Shown here piece after piece: positions 22,263-31,455 of a stretch of 64,000 nt of DNA; the first letter of the stretch is position 1, and each line of letters begins with the position of its first letter. The notes beneath the pieces were generated by a model that had not been told where the DNA came from, ran no database searches, and saw nothing but the letters and a program-made list of their open reading frames with translations. Made by a program: the position numbers and the translations under genes. The DNA is from Pseudomonas sp. KU43P. Its GTDB lineage: Bacteria > Pseudomonadota > Gammaproteobacteria > Pseudomonadales > Pseudomonadaceae. The stretch lies in NCBI RefSeq assembly GCF_033095865.1, contig NZ_AP019365.1, forward strand, positions 5,367,501 through 5,431,500, written 5' to 3'.

Positions 22263-22300
22263 CCCATCGCCGGCTTGCGACGATGGGCCGCACAGCGGCC
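22263..22300 (-). repeat. Tandem hairpins between binding-protein and permease genes
   Basis: CCCATCG/CGATGGG (22263-22287) and GGCCGC/GCGGCC (22286-22300) lie just 3' of the solute-binding gene. Such hairpins commonly stabilise the upstream message, which would give more binding protein than permease. Confidence 0.6.
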
Positions 22301-22309
22301 CCATGTCGT

Positions 22310-23344
22310 TTACTTCTTCGCCGCCCAGGCGTTGAAGCGTTGCTCCAGCTGCTCGCTGTTGTCGGCCCAGAAGGCCACATCGATCTGCACCTGATTGGCG
22401 ATGTTCTCAGGCGTGGTCGGCATGTCTTTCTTCACGTCGTCCGACAGCAGGCTTACAGCCTTGGAGTTGGCCGGGCCGTATGCGATGTTTTCGGAATAGG
22501 TCTTCTGCTGCTCTGGCTGCACACTGAAGGCAATAAATTTCTTCGCCTCGTCCGCATCCTTCGCGCCTTTCGGAATGGCCCAGGCATCGAAGTCGTAGAT
22601 ACCGCCGTTCCACACCACCTTCAGGTTGCTTTCTTTCTGCACCGCAGCGATGCGGCCGTTGTAAGCCGAACTCATGACCACGTCACCCGAGGCCAGGTAC
22701 TGCGGAGGCTGGGCACCGGCTTCCCACCACTGGATGCTTGGCTTGAGTTCGTCGAGCTTCTTGAAGGCACGGTCCACACCTTCCTTGGTGCCTAGTACCT
22801 GATACACATCCTTCGGTGCCACGCCGTCAGCCATCAGCGCGAATTCGAGGGTGTACTTGGCACCTTTGCGCAGGCCGCGCTTGCCCGGGAATTTCTTCGT
22901 GTCCCAGAAATCGGCCCAGCTGGTAGGCGCGGTCTTGAGCTTGTCGGCGTTGTAGGCCAGCACTGTGGACCAGACGAAGAAGCCCACGCCGCACGGCTGG
23001 ATAGCGCCCTTCACATAGTCACTCTCATTGCCGAACAAGGCTGGGTCGAGTTCTTCGAACATGCCTTCATCGCAACCGCGGGCCAGCTCTGGCGATTCTA
23101 CTTCCACCAGGTTCCACGACACGCTGTTGGTATCGACCATGGCTTTGACCTTGGCCATTTCACCGTTGTACTCGCCCGCGACGATCTTGCCCTTGCCGGC
23201 CTTTTCCCAAGGCTCATAGAACGCCTTGACCTGGGCCGCCTTGTTGGCGCCGCCAAAGGAGACCACGGTCAGGTCCGCTGCCATGGCCTGGCCGGCGGCG
23301 AACAGGCCAAGGGCCAGGGCGGTCAGTTTCAACTGCTTGCGCAT
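22310..23344 (-). CDS. agtB: Periplasmic solute-binding protein of the ABC transporter, probable AgtB
   Basis: A 344-residue extracytoplasmic binding protein of the PotD/spermidine-putrescine family. The signal peptide is MRKQLKLTALALGLFAAGQAMA, with cleavage after AMA at residue 22. The mature protein begins ADLTVVSFGGANKAAQ. Blocks such as GVGFFVWSTVLAYNADKL and PTSWADFWD are typical. The upstream frame is open to 23452, but the signal peptide fixes the start at 23344, with GGAGAG upstream. The ligand is probably a linear amine or omega-amino acid, given the operon. Confidence 0.9.
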   Translation of the reverse strand: MRKQLKLTALALGLFAAGQAMAADLTVVSFGGANKAAQVKAFYEPWEKAGKGKIVAGEYNGEMAKVKAMVDTNSVSWNLVEVESPELARGCDEGMFEELDPALFGNESDYVKGAIQPCGVGFFVWSTVLAYNADKLKTAPTSWADFWDTKKFPGKRGLRKGAKYTLEFALMADGVAPKDVYQVLGTKEGVDRAFKKLDELKPSIQWWEAGAQPPQYLASGDVVMSSAYNGRIAAVQKESNLKVVWNGGIYDFDAWAIPKGAKDADEAKKFIAFSVQPEQQKTYSENIAYGPANSKAVSLLSDDVKKDMPTTPENIANQVQIDVAFWADNSEQLEQRFNAWAAKK

Positions 23345-23384
23345 TATTATTCTCTCCACAGTACAGGGTTGGTGAAGCAATCCA

Positions 23385-24509
23385 TCAGTGGGCTTCGGCA
23401 ATCGGATCGAGCGCGCGGGCGTGCTCCACCTCCCAGCCCAGCGGTACCACATCGCCCACGGCCAGTGCCGGGTCGAGCTCGGCGATCGGCTGCTTCACGA
23501 AGAAGTCGGCCTTGCCGCAGACCTCCAGGCGCACACGCACGTGGTCGCCCAGGTAGATGAACTCGGCCACACGGCCGGAGAAGCGGTTGACGCAGCTTTG
23601 GCTGTGGCCGTTGAGGCGCACGCGCTCTGGGCGTATCGACAGGGTTACCGGCTCACCGGCCTGGCCGACATTCACAGCCAGTGCCTCGACCCGCTCGCCC
23701 CGCGCCAGTTGCACCTGGCAACGGTTGCCGTCAGTGGCCAGCAGGGTGCCGTTAATACGGTTGTTCTCGCCGATGAAGTTGGCGACGAAGGTATTGCGCG
23801 GCTCCTCGTAGAGCGTGCGCGGGTCGGCAATCTGCTGGATTTCGCCCTGGTGGAATACCGCCACGCGGTCGGACATGGTCAGCGCTTCGCCCTGGTCATG
23901 GGTCACGTACACCACGGTCACGCCGAGGCGCTGGTGGATGTGTTTGATCTCCATCTGCATGTGTTCGCGCAGCTGCTTGTCGAGGGCGCCGAGCGGCTCG
24001 TCCATCAGCACAAGTTGCGGCTCGAACACCAGGGCACGAGCCAGCGCTACCCGCTGCTGCTGCCCGCCGGACAACTGCCCGGGGTAGCGCTTGGCGAAGG
24101 CGTCGAGCTGAACCATGTTGAGCACGCGCTTGACCCGCTCGCTGATGTCGGTCTTGCTCAGGTTGCGCACGCTCAAGGGGAAGGCCAGGTTCTCGGCCAC
24201 CGTCATGTGCGGAAACAGCGCGTAGTTCTGGAACACCATGCCGATGTCGCGCTTGTGCGGCGGCACGTTGTTGATCGAACGACCGGCCAGCTGGATTTCG
24301 CCAGCGGTGGGGGTTTCGAAACCGGCGAGCATCATCAGGCTGGTGGTCTTGCCCGAACCGGAAGGGCCGAGCAGGGTGAGGAATTCACCCTTGCGAATGT
24401 CCAGGTTGAGGTCTTTCACGATCAGCGATTCGCCGTCGTAGCTCTTCTGCACACCACGGAAGCTGACCAGCGTTTCGCCAGTGGTCGCGTTCGAATTCGC
24501 CTCGCTCAT
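23385..24509 (-). CDS. agtA: ABC transporter ATP-binding protein (PotA type), probable AgtA
   Basis: A 374-residue ATPase. Walker A GPSGSGKT is at 48-55, signature LSGGQ at 146-150, Walker B LVLMDEP at 166-172, and the switch His in VTHDQGEA. A C-terminal TOBE domain (from about 290, with SIRPERVRL) is typical of the polyamine class. It is the first gene of the transporter operon. A 147-base gap separates it from the response regulator gene upstream on the same strand and holds a perfect palindrome. Confidence 0.9.
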   Translation of the reverse strand: MSEANSNATTGETLVSFRGVQKSYDGESLIVKDLNLDIRKGEFLTLLGPSGSGKTTSLMMLAGFETPTAGEIQLAGRSINNVPPHKRDIGMVFQNYALFPHMTVAENLAFPLSVRNLSKTDISERVKRVLNMVQLDAFAKRYPGQLSGGQQQRVALARALVFEPQLVLMDEPLGALDKQLREHMQMEIKHIHQRLGVTVVYVTHDQGEALTMSDRVAVFHQGEIQQIADPRTLYEEPRNTFVANFIGENNRINGTLLATDGNRCQVQLARGERVEALAVNVGQAGEPVTLSIRPERVRLNGHSQSCVNRFSGRVAEFIYLGDHVRVRLEVCGKADFFVKQPIAELDPALAVGDVVPLGWEVEHARALDPIAEAH

Positions 24510-24614
24510 GCCTGCACCTTCTTGTTGGATGACTGCGTGGCAAAAGACTAGAACAAGAGCAAACGCCCGGAAATCGGGGCTGAAGAGAGAATGCCATCAT
24601 CCAGGTGGAAGATG

Positions 24615-24638
24615 GTGTGTAGGGATTGCCCTACACAC
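24615..24638. promoter_or_regulatory. Perfect palindrome upstream of agtA, candidate response-regulator site
   Basis: GTGTGTAGGG-ATTG-CCCTACACAC: 10-bp perfect arms around 4 bases, about 105-130 bases before the agtA start and about 20 bases after the agtR stop. No T-tract follows in either direction, so it does not look like a terminator. The location and TAGGG half-sites suit a NarL-type operator. Inference. Confidence 0.5.
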
Positions 24639-24656
24639 TTGTCGCAAACAGAACAC

Positions 24657-25286
24657 TCACACCAATTTGTGCTCCATGGCGTATTTCACCAGCTCCGCCA
24701 GCGAGTTGACCTTGAGCTTTTGCATCAAGCGCGCCTTGTGGGTGCTGATGGTCTTGCTCGACAGCGCCAGTTGCTGGGCGATGTCGTTGACGTTGGCGCC
24801 CTGCGCCAGGCGCTCGAACACCGAGAATTCGCGCTCGGACAATAGCGTATGCAAGGGGCGGGTCTCGGTCAGGCCCACTTCGAACACCATACGGTCGGCC
24901 AGCGCCGGGTCGATGTAGCGCCCTCCCCCCGCCACCCGGCGGATCGCCGTCAGCAGCAGGGCCGGGTCGCTGTCCTTGGTGGCATAGCCGGCCGCGCCGG
25001 CCTTGAGCGCACGGGCCGCCATCTGCGCCTCGTCGTGCATCGACAGCATCAAGATCGCCGGCGGGTTGTCCAGTGCGCGAATCCGCGGAATCGCCTCAAG
25101 GCCGTTCACGCCGGGCATGGAGATGTCCAGCAACACCACCTCGCACGGCGTATGGCGCAACGTCTCCAGCAACTGCTCGCCATTGGCGGCCTCCCCCGCC
25201 ACCTGCATATCCTTGGCAAGGCCGATCAACTGCTTGATGCCCTCACGGACAATGGTGTGGTCTTCGGCCACCAGCACTCGAATCAC
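24657..25286 (-). CDS. agtR: NarL/LuxR-type response regulator, probable AgtR
   Basis: A 209-residue two-domain regulator. The receiver has AEDH at 7-10, phospho-acceptor D54 in VLLDISMPG and the later K in GYATKDSD. The C-terminal LuxR HTH is LSEREFSVFERLAQGANVND plus LSSKTISTHKARLMQKL. It overlaps the histidine kinase gene by 4 bases and is transcribed towards the ABC transporter. From memory the P. aeruginosa counterpart (PA0601, AgtR) controls agtABCD and has been tied to responses to peptidoglycan fragments. Confidence 0.9.
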   Translation of the reverse strand: MIRVLVAEDHTIVREGIKQLIGLAKDMQVAGEAANGEQLLETLRHTPCEVVLLDISMPGVNGLEAIPRIRALDNPPAILMLSMHDEAQMAARALKAGAAGYATKDSDPALLLTAIRRVAGGGRYIDPALADRMVFEVGLTETRPLHTLLSEREFSVFERLAQGANVNDIAQQLALSSKTISTHKARLMQKLKVNSLAELVKYAMEHKLV

Positions 25287-27685
25287 GCTCGTTCTCCTAC
25301 TTCCAACGGAATGGCCACGCTCAGGCTGGTGCCCTCGCCCGGTTCACTGTCCAACGTCATGCTGCCGCCCAACATCAGCACCCGCTCACGCACTCCCACC
25401 AGGCCGAACGAGGTCGGCCTGGGCTGGTCGTGGCAGAAACCTCGGCCGTCGTCGCTGACAGTCATGCGCAGTTGCCCTCTTTCGCGCACCAACTCAATTT
25501 CCACGCTGTGCGCCTGGGCGTGGCGCATGACGTTGGTCAGCGCCTCCTGCAGGATGCGGAACAGCCCGGTGGCCTTGGCATCGCTCAATGCTGGCAGATT
25601 TTCCGGCACCTGTACCAAGCAAGGAATCTGCGTGCGCGCCTCGAAACGCCGGGCCTGCCATTCGATGGCCGAGGCAATGCCGGCGTCGAGAATCGGCGGG
25701 CGCAATGCCGTGGCTACGTCGCGTACCAACTGGAACAACTGGGCAATCAGGCGCTTCATGCTGGCCAGGCGCTCGTTCAGTGCCGGGTCGAGCTCGGCAA
25801 ACGCCAGCTCGCACATCGACACTTCCAGCTTGAGCACCGTTAGCATCTGACCGAGTTCATCATGCACTTCGCGGGCAATGCGGGCTTTTTCTTCTTCGCG
25901 CACGCTTTCAAGATGCGCCGACAGCTCACGAAGCTGTTCCTGGGATTTGCCCAGCGCCATCTCGGCCCGCTTGCCTTGGGTGATGTCCCACACCACGCCG
26001 TCCCATACCACTCGGCCATTGGCCAGGTGGCGAGCACTGGCCTTGATGTCGGCCCAGCGCTGCTCGCCGTCGCGGGTCAGGATACGTCCCTGCCAGGACC
26101 AGTCCTGGCCACTGGCAATGGCCAGGTCCTGCACCTGGTGATAGTCGGCCCGGTCTTCGGGATGGACCAGGTTGCGCAGGCCCATCTGCGGGTGCTGTAT
26201 CTGCGCGGGGGTATAGCCGACCAGGGCCTCGCTACCCTCACTGATATAGGGAAACTCAGGGTCACCTTCGGCGGGGGCAGGTTCCAGGCGAAAGACCAGG
26301 CCCGGTACATTGCCGGCGATACCTTTGAGCCGAGCCTCGCTTTCGCGCAGCGCCGCCAGGGCACGGTGGCGTTCGGTCACATCGGCAAGGTAGACGACCA
26401 GGTATTCGGCATCACGAAAGCGCAGGAAGCTCAGCGAAAGCTCCACCGGCAGCAAACTGCCATCGGCGCACAGGCAGTGCGTCTCGAACTGCCGCGCACC
26501 ACCTTCCCCATTACGGGCGCCCTTCCACAACTGAAGCCAGCGATCCATGCCGAGGTTGGGTTCGAAGTCGATCAGCGGGCGCTCGAGCAACTCGGCTTCG
26601 GCATACCCGAGCATGCGTTCCACGGCATGGTTGGCGTAGCGCACGTGGCTGTCCCAGTTGACCCAGAGGATACCCACCGTGCTCTGGTCGATAGCGAACT
26701 GACTCAGACGAAGTGCCTCCTCACGCCCCTGTCGCTCGGTCAGGTTTTCCCGGGCAGCCAGCAGGCTACGTTCAAGCTGGCGCTGTTGGCGGCGCTGCCA
26801 TACCAGGGTGGCCAAGGCACATAGCAGCAGCATGCCGAACAGCAGCGCGAGGTTCTGCCAGAAGCCTGCCGACTCGCTCAGGCGCGGGTACTTGGGCTGC
26901 AGCCAGCGTTGATGCAGTTGTTCCAGCTCTTTGGCGGGCATGGCCTGCAGGCCACGTTCGAGCACGTCGGCCAGTATCGGCCAGTCACGCCTCGATCCCA
27001 CCCGCAACAACTGCGGCAGGCCGATATCGCCCACCACCACCAGTTCGCTGAACTCGCTTTCGCGCGAAAGACGGCTGAGCTGGGCCTCATCGAGCACCGC
27101 AAAACTGACCTGGCCGCCGATGACCAACTGTAGGGCCTCTCGCTCGCTGGGCACGCCCTGCAGGTTGAGGTTGGCGTAATTGCCACGCAGGTAGTCGGCC
27201 AGTACGCTGGGCATGCGCACCGCGACACGGTCATCGGCATCGAGCTTTTCCAGCTCCACGGCCATCGCCCCGGTACGTGGCCCCACCACCAGCTGCGGCA
27301 CGCGCATGTAAGGGTCGCTGAACAGCCATTGGCGCAAGCTGGCGGGCGTCTGGGTCAGGCCTGGGGCAAAATCGATTTCGCCCGCCTGCAGGGCATGCTC
27401 AAGGCTCGCCTGGTCGGCGAAGTTGCGCCAGGTCAGGTCCAGCTGGAGCACCTGGGCCAGCCAGTTCACAAGTTCCACGTTGGCCCCGTAAAGCTGCTGC
27501 AGCCGACGGTCGAACTGAGCATAGGGGGCCTGCAGCACAAGGCCGACGCGCAAGCTGCGGTGGCTGTCTAGCCATTGCTGTTGGGCCGGTTCGAGGGCTA
27601 CCGTTGGCGCCACTTCCGGTCTTGCCAAGGCGATCAAGGGCAGCAACAAGCAGCCGATAACCCACAGGCGACGCAATCGCTTCAT
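25283..27685 (-). CDS. agtS: Hybrid-sensing histidine kinase with periplasmic solute-binding domain, probable AgtS
   Basis: An 800-residue membrane kinase. A signal peptide is at about 1-21, a periplasmic family-3 solute-binding (Venus flytrap) domain at about 35-265, a TM helix at 275-297, and PAS domains at about 325-440 and 450-575. HisKA_3 has phospho-acceptor H608 in AREVHDELGQ, followed by a HATPase with VSDDGRGF. The binding-protein-like sensor suggests direct sensing of an amino acid or amine, matching the adjacent transporter. Its 3' end overlaps agtR by 4 bases. The symbol follows synteny with P. aeruginosa PA0600. Confidence 0.9.
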   Translation of the reverse strand: MKRLRRLWVIGCLLLPLIALARPEVAPTVALEPAQQQWLDSHRSLRVGLVLQAPYAQFDRRLQQLYGANVELVNWLAQVLQLDLTWRNFADQASLEHALQAGEIDFAPGLTQTPASLRQWLFSDPYMRVPQLVVGPRTGAMAVELEKLDADDRVAVRMPSVLADYLRGNYANLNLQGVPSEREALQLVIGGQVSFAVLDEAQLSRLSRESEFSELVVVGDIGLPQLLRVGSRRDWPILADVLERGLQAMPAKELEQLHQRWLQPKYPRLSESAGFWQNLALLFGMLLLCALATLVWQRRQQRQLERSLLAARENLTERQGREEALRLSQFAIDQSTVGILWVNWDSHVRYANHAVERMLGYAEAELLERPLIDFEPNLGMDRWLQLWKGARNGEGGARQFETHCLCADGSLLPVELSLSFLRFRDAEYLVVYLADVTERHRALAALRESEARLKGIAGNVPGLVFRLEPAPAEGDPEFPYISEGSEALVGYTPAQIQHPQMGLRNLVHPEDRADYHQVQDLAIASGQDWSWQGRILTRDGEQRWADIKASARHLANGRVVWDGVVWDITQGKRAEMALGKSQEQLRELSAHLESVREEEKARIAREVHDELGQMLTVLKLEVSMCELAFAELDPALNERLASMKRLIAQLFQLVRDVATALRPPILDAGIASAIEWQARRFEARTQIPCLVQVPENLPALSDAKATGLFRILQEALTNVMRHAQAHSVEIELVRERGQLRMTVSDDGRGFCHDQPRPTSFGLVGVRERVLMLGGSMTLDSEPGEGTSLSVAIPLEVGERA

Positions 27686-27779
27686 TTACACGCTCGTCTA
27701 GGCAAAGGCGGCCTGCAGCATGGCCGTCACGGGCAAATACTATTAGGCTGCCGGTATTATTCTGGCCTTGGGTTGATTC

Positions 27780-28778
27780 ATGCTCACACTTTATCGCACG
27801 ACGCTGGCAATGTGCTGCCTGGCCTCGCTCCTGCCCCTCGGCGCCGTGGCCGCCGACGCTGAAAAACCGCCAGCGGCCACCGAAACAGCAGCCACGTCCG
27901 CCCCTCGACCGCCCCTTCTGGAACGCAGCCAGGAAGACGCGCAGGCCTTGGAGCGACTGGTGCCAAAGGCCGAGCAGCAGACCCTGCAGGCCGGCAACGA
28001 GAATTTCCTGGCACTGTGGAAGCCGGCCAACGACAGCGACCCGCAAGGCGCGGTGATCATTGTGCCGGGTGCCGGTGAGAACGCCGACTGGCCAAACGCG
28101 GTCGGCCCGCTGCGGAGCAAGTTCCCCGATATCGGCTGGCACAGTTTGAGCGTGAGCCTGCCTGACCTGCTTGCCGACAGCCCGCAAGCGCGAGTCGAGA
28201 GCAAGCCGACCGCCGAGCCGCAGAAAGACAAAGGCGAAAGCGCTCCCGCCAAGGACACCCCGGCCGACGCCAACGCCAACATCGCCCAAGCCACTGCGGC
28301 CGATAGCGACACTGCACAAAGCACCGACGCCGAGCAGGCGACCGAGCAGAATGACCAGGCCGACGCCGAACGCATCTTCGCCCGCCTCGATGCCGCCGTC
28401 GCCTATGCCCAGCAGCACAACTCGCGCAGTATCGTGCTGATCGGCCATGGCAGCGGTGCCTACTGGGCGGCGCGCTACCTGAGCGAGAAGCAGCCGGCAC
28501 AAGTGCAGAAACTGGTGATGATCGCCGCACAAACGCCCGCACGGGTCGAACATGACCTGGAAAGCCTGACACCGACGCTAAAGGTGCCGACCGCCGACCT
28601 CTATTACGCCACCCGCACCAGCGACCGCAAGGCAGCCGAGCAGCGCCTGCAAGCCAGCAAGCGGCAGAAGGACAGCGAGTACAAACAACTCTCCCTGATT
28701 GCCATGCCGGGTAACAAGGACGCCGAGCAGGAGCAACTGTTCCGCCGCGTGCGCGGGTGGATGGCGCCTCAGGAATAG
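27780..28778 (+). CDS. DUF3530 family alpha/beta-hydrolase-like exported protein
   Basis: A 332-residue protein with a signal peptide (about 1-25, ending AVAA) and an alpha/beta-hydrolase-like core: VIIVPGAGENADWP forms the oxyanion-type strand-loop and IGHGSGAYWA carries the candidate nucleophile S225. Between them is a low-complexity Ala/Asp/Glu/Thr-rich insertion (about 135-196). The substrate is unknown. It is divergent from agtS and followed by a REP pair. From memory it sits next to djlA in other pseudomonads. Confidence 0.82.
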   Translation: MLTLYRTTLAMCCLASLLPLGAVAADAEKPPAATETAATSAPRPPLLERSQEDAQALERLVPKAEQQTLQAGNENFLALWKPANDSDPQGAVIIVPGAGENADWPNAVGPLRSKFPDIGWHSLSVSLPDLLADSPQARVESKPTAEPQKDKGESAPAKDTPADANANIAQATAADSDTAQSTDAEQATEQNDQADAERIFARLDAAVAYAQQHNSRSIVLIGHGSGAYWAARYLSEKQPAQVQKLVMIAAQTPARVEHDLESLTPTLKVPTADLYYATRTSDRKAAEQRLQASKRQKDSEYKQLSLIAMPGNKDAEQEQLFRRVRGWMAPQE

Positions 28779-28793
28779 ACCGCAGGTAGCCAT

Positions 28794-28862
28794 CGCCGGC
28801 AAGCCGGCTCCCACAAGGATCCCACAGGCCTCAGGATCAGTCTGGGAGCCGGCTTGCCGGGG
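28794..28862. repeat. Pair of inverted REP elements
   Basis: CGCCGGCAAGCCGGCTCCC (28794-28812) and its inverted partner GGGAGCCGGCTTGCCGGGG (28844-28862) occupy the gap between the convergent DUF3530 and djlA genes. Same family and spacing as at 20041-20107. Confidence 0.92.
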
Positions 28863-28871
28863 ATAGCGGCC

Positions 28872-29636
28872 TCAGAAACCCCTTCGTTTGCGAATCAACG
28901 CATAGGCCTGATGCAGCTCTCGGGTCCGCTCGGTGGCCTCGCGCACTTGTGCCTCACTGGCCCCGGACCCGGCCAGCTTGTCGGGATGATGCCGGCTGAC
29001 CAGACGGCGATAGGCCTGCTTGACCCGATCACCCTCCGTATCCGCCTCGACGCCCAATAGGCGCAGTGCCGCCGCATAAGTCATGACGCCAGACGTCACA
29101 CTGGCCTTGCGTGGCTCGTACTCCAGCGACATGGCCTGCACCTGACGCCGGCTGAGCCCCAGCTTCTGCCCCCAGTCCAGGAGCAGATCACGCTCACGCT
29201 GGCCGGCCTTGCCATCGGCCCAGGCCATGCGCCAACACGCACGCAACGTGCCTTCGGCCGCGTGCGGCTGCAGGCGAATGCGCCGCAAGTGGCCACTCAA
29301 ACGGTCTTTGCCCGCCTTGCCCCGGTTGAACGCAGCGATCGCCCGTAGCCGCTGCGCCTCGGCCATGTCCAGGCGGACCATTTCCTGGCGGGCCTGCTGG
29401 ATATGTTGCTCGGCTACCCGCCCATCACTCTTGGCCAGACGCCCGAGCAGCACGAACAGCAACTCCTCGTCTCGCAGTGCCGGGCGGCCCCCCAGGCGTT
29501 CGCGCATATCGTCCCAGCCCTGCACCCGTATGCGCCGATCCATGGCCTGCCCCAGCAGCGCCCCGAGCAACGCCCCAGGAATGCTGGCTACCGCGAAGCC
29601 TGCGCCCAGCCCGATCACCGTGCCTGGCCACCACAT
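28872..29636 (-). CDS. djlA: DnaJ-like membrane co-chaperone DjlA
   Basis: A 254-residue type III J-protein. An N-terminal glycine-zipper-like hydrophobic stretch (VIGLGAGFAVASIPGALLGALLG) serves as membrane anchor, then a TerB-like helical domain (about 55-165), and a C-terminal J-domain with intact HPD in SRHHPDKLAGSG. It stimulates DnaK at the inner membrane. It starts 1 base after the murU stop, third in amgK-murU-djlA. Confidence 0.9.
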   Translation of the reverse strand: MWWPGTVIGLGAGFAVASIPGALLGALLGQAMDRRIRVQGWDDMRERLGGRPALRDEELLFVLLGRLAKSDGRVAEQHIQQARQEMVRLDMAEAQRLRAIAAFNRGKAGKDRLSGHLRRIRLQPHAAEGTLRACWRMAWADGKAGQRERDLLLDWGQKLGLSRRQVQAMSLEYEPRKASVTSGVMTYAAALRLLGVEADTEGDRVKQAYRRLVSRHHPDKLAGSGASEAQVREATERTRELHQAYALIRKRRGF

Positions 29637-29637
29637 C

Positions 29638-31325
<1,688 letters not shown>

Positions 31326-31455
31326 TACAAGGGTCTCCGACGGCCCTAGCCGTCAAGCGGGTCATGCTTTATTATCCAGCATCTTTTTCAGACCATCGAG
31401 AGGCGTGCGGCCCCACACGCGGGCAGATGGCACGCAGGAAGCCCGGACTAATAAG

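Noticed and set aside
24615..24638. Terminator of the agtR gene
   Set aside because: The stem is strong but is followed by CATCTTCC on the minus strand and TTGTCG on the plus strand, with no T-tract.
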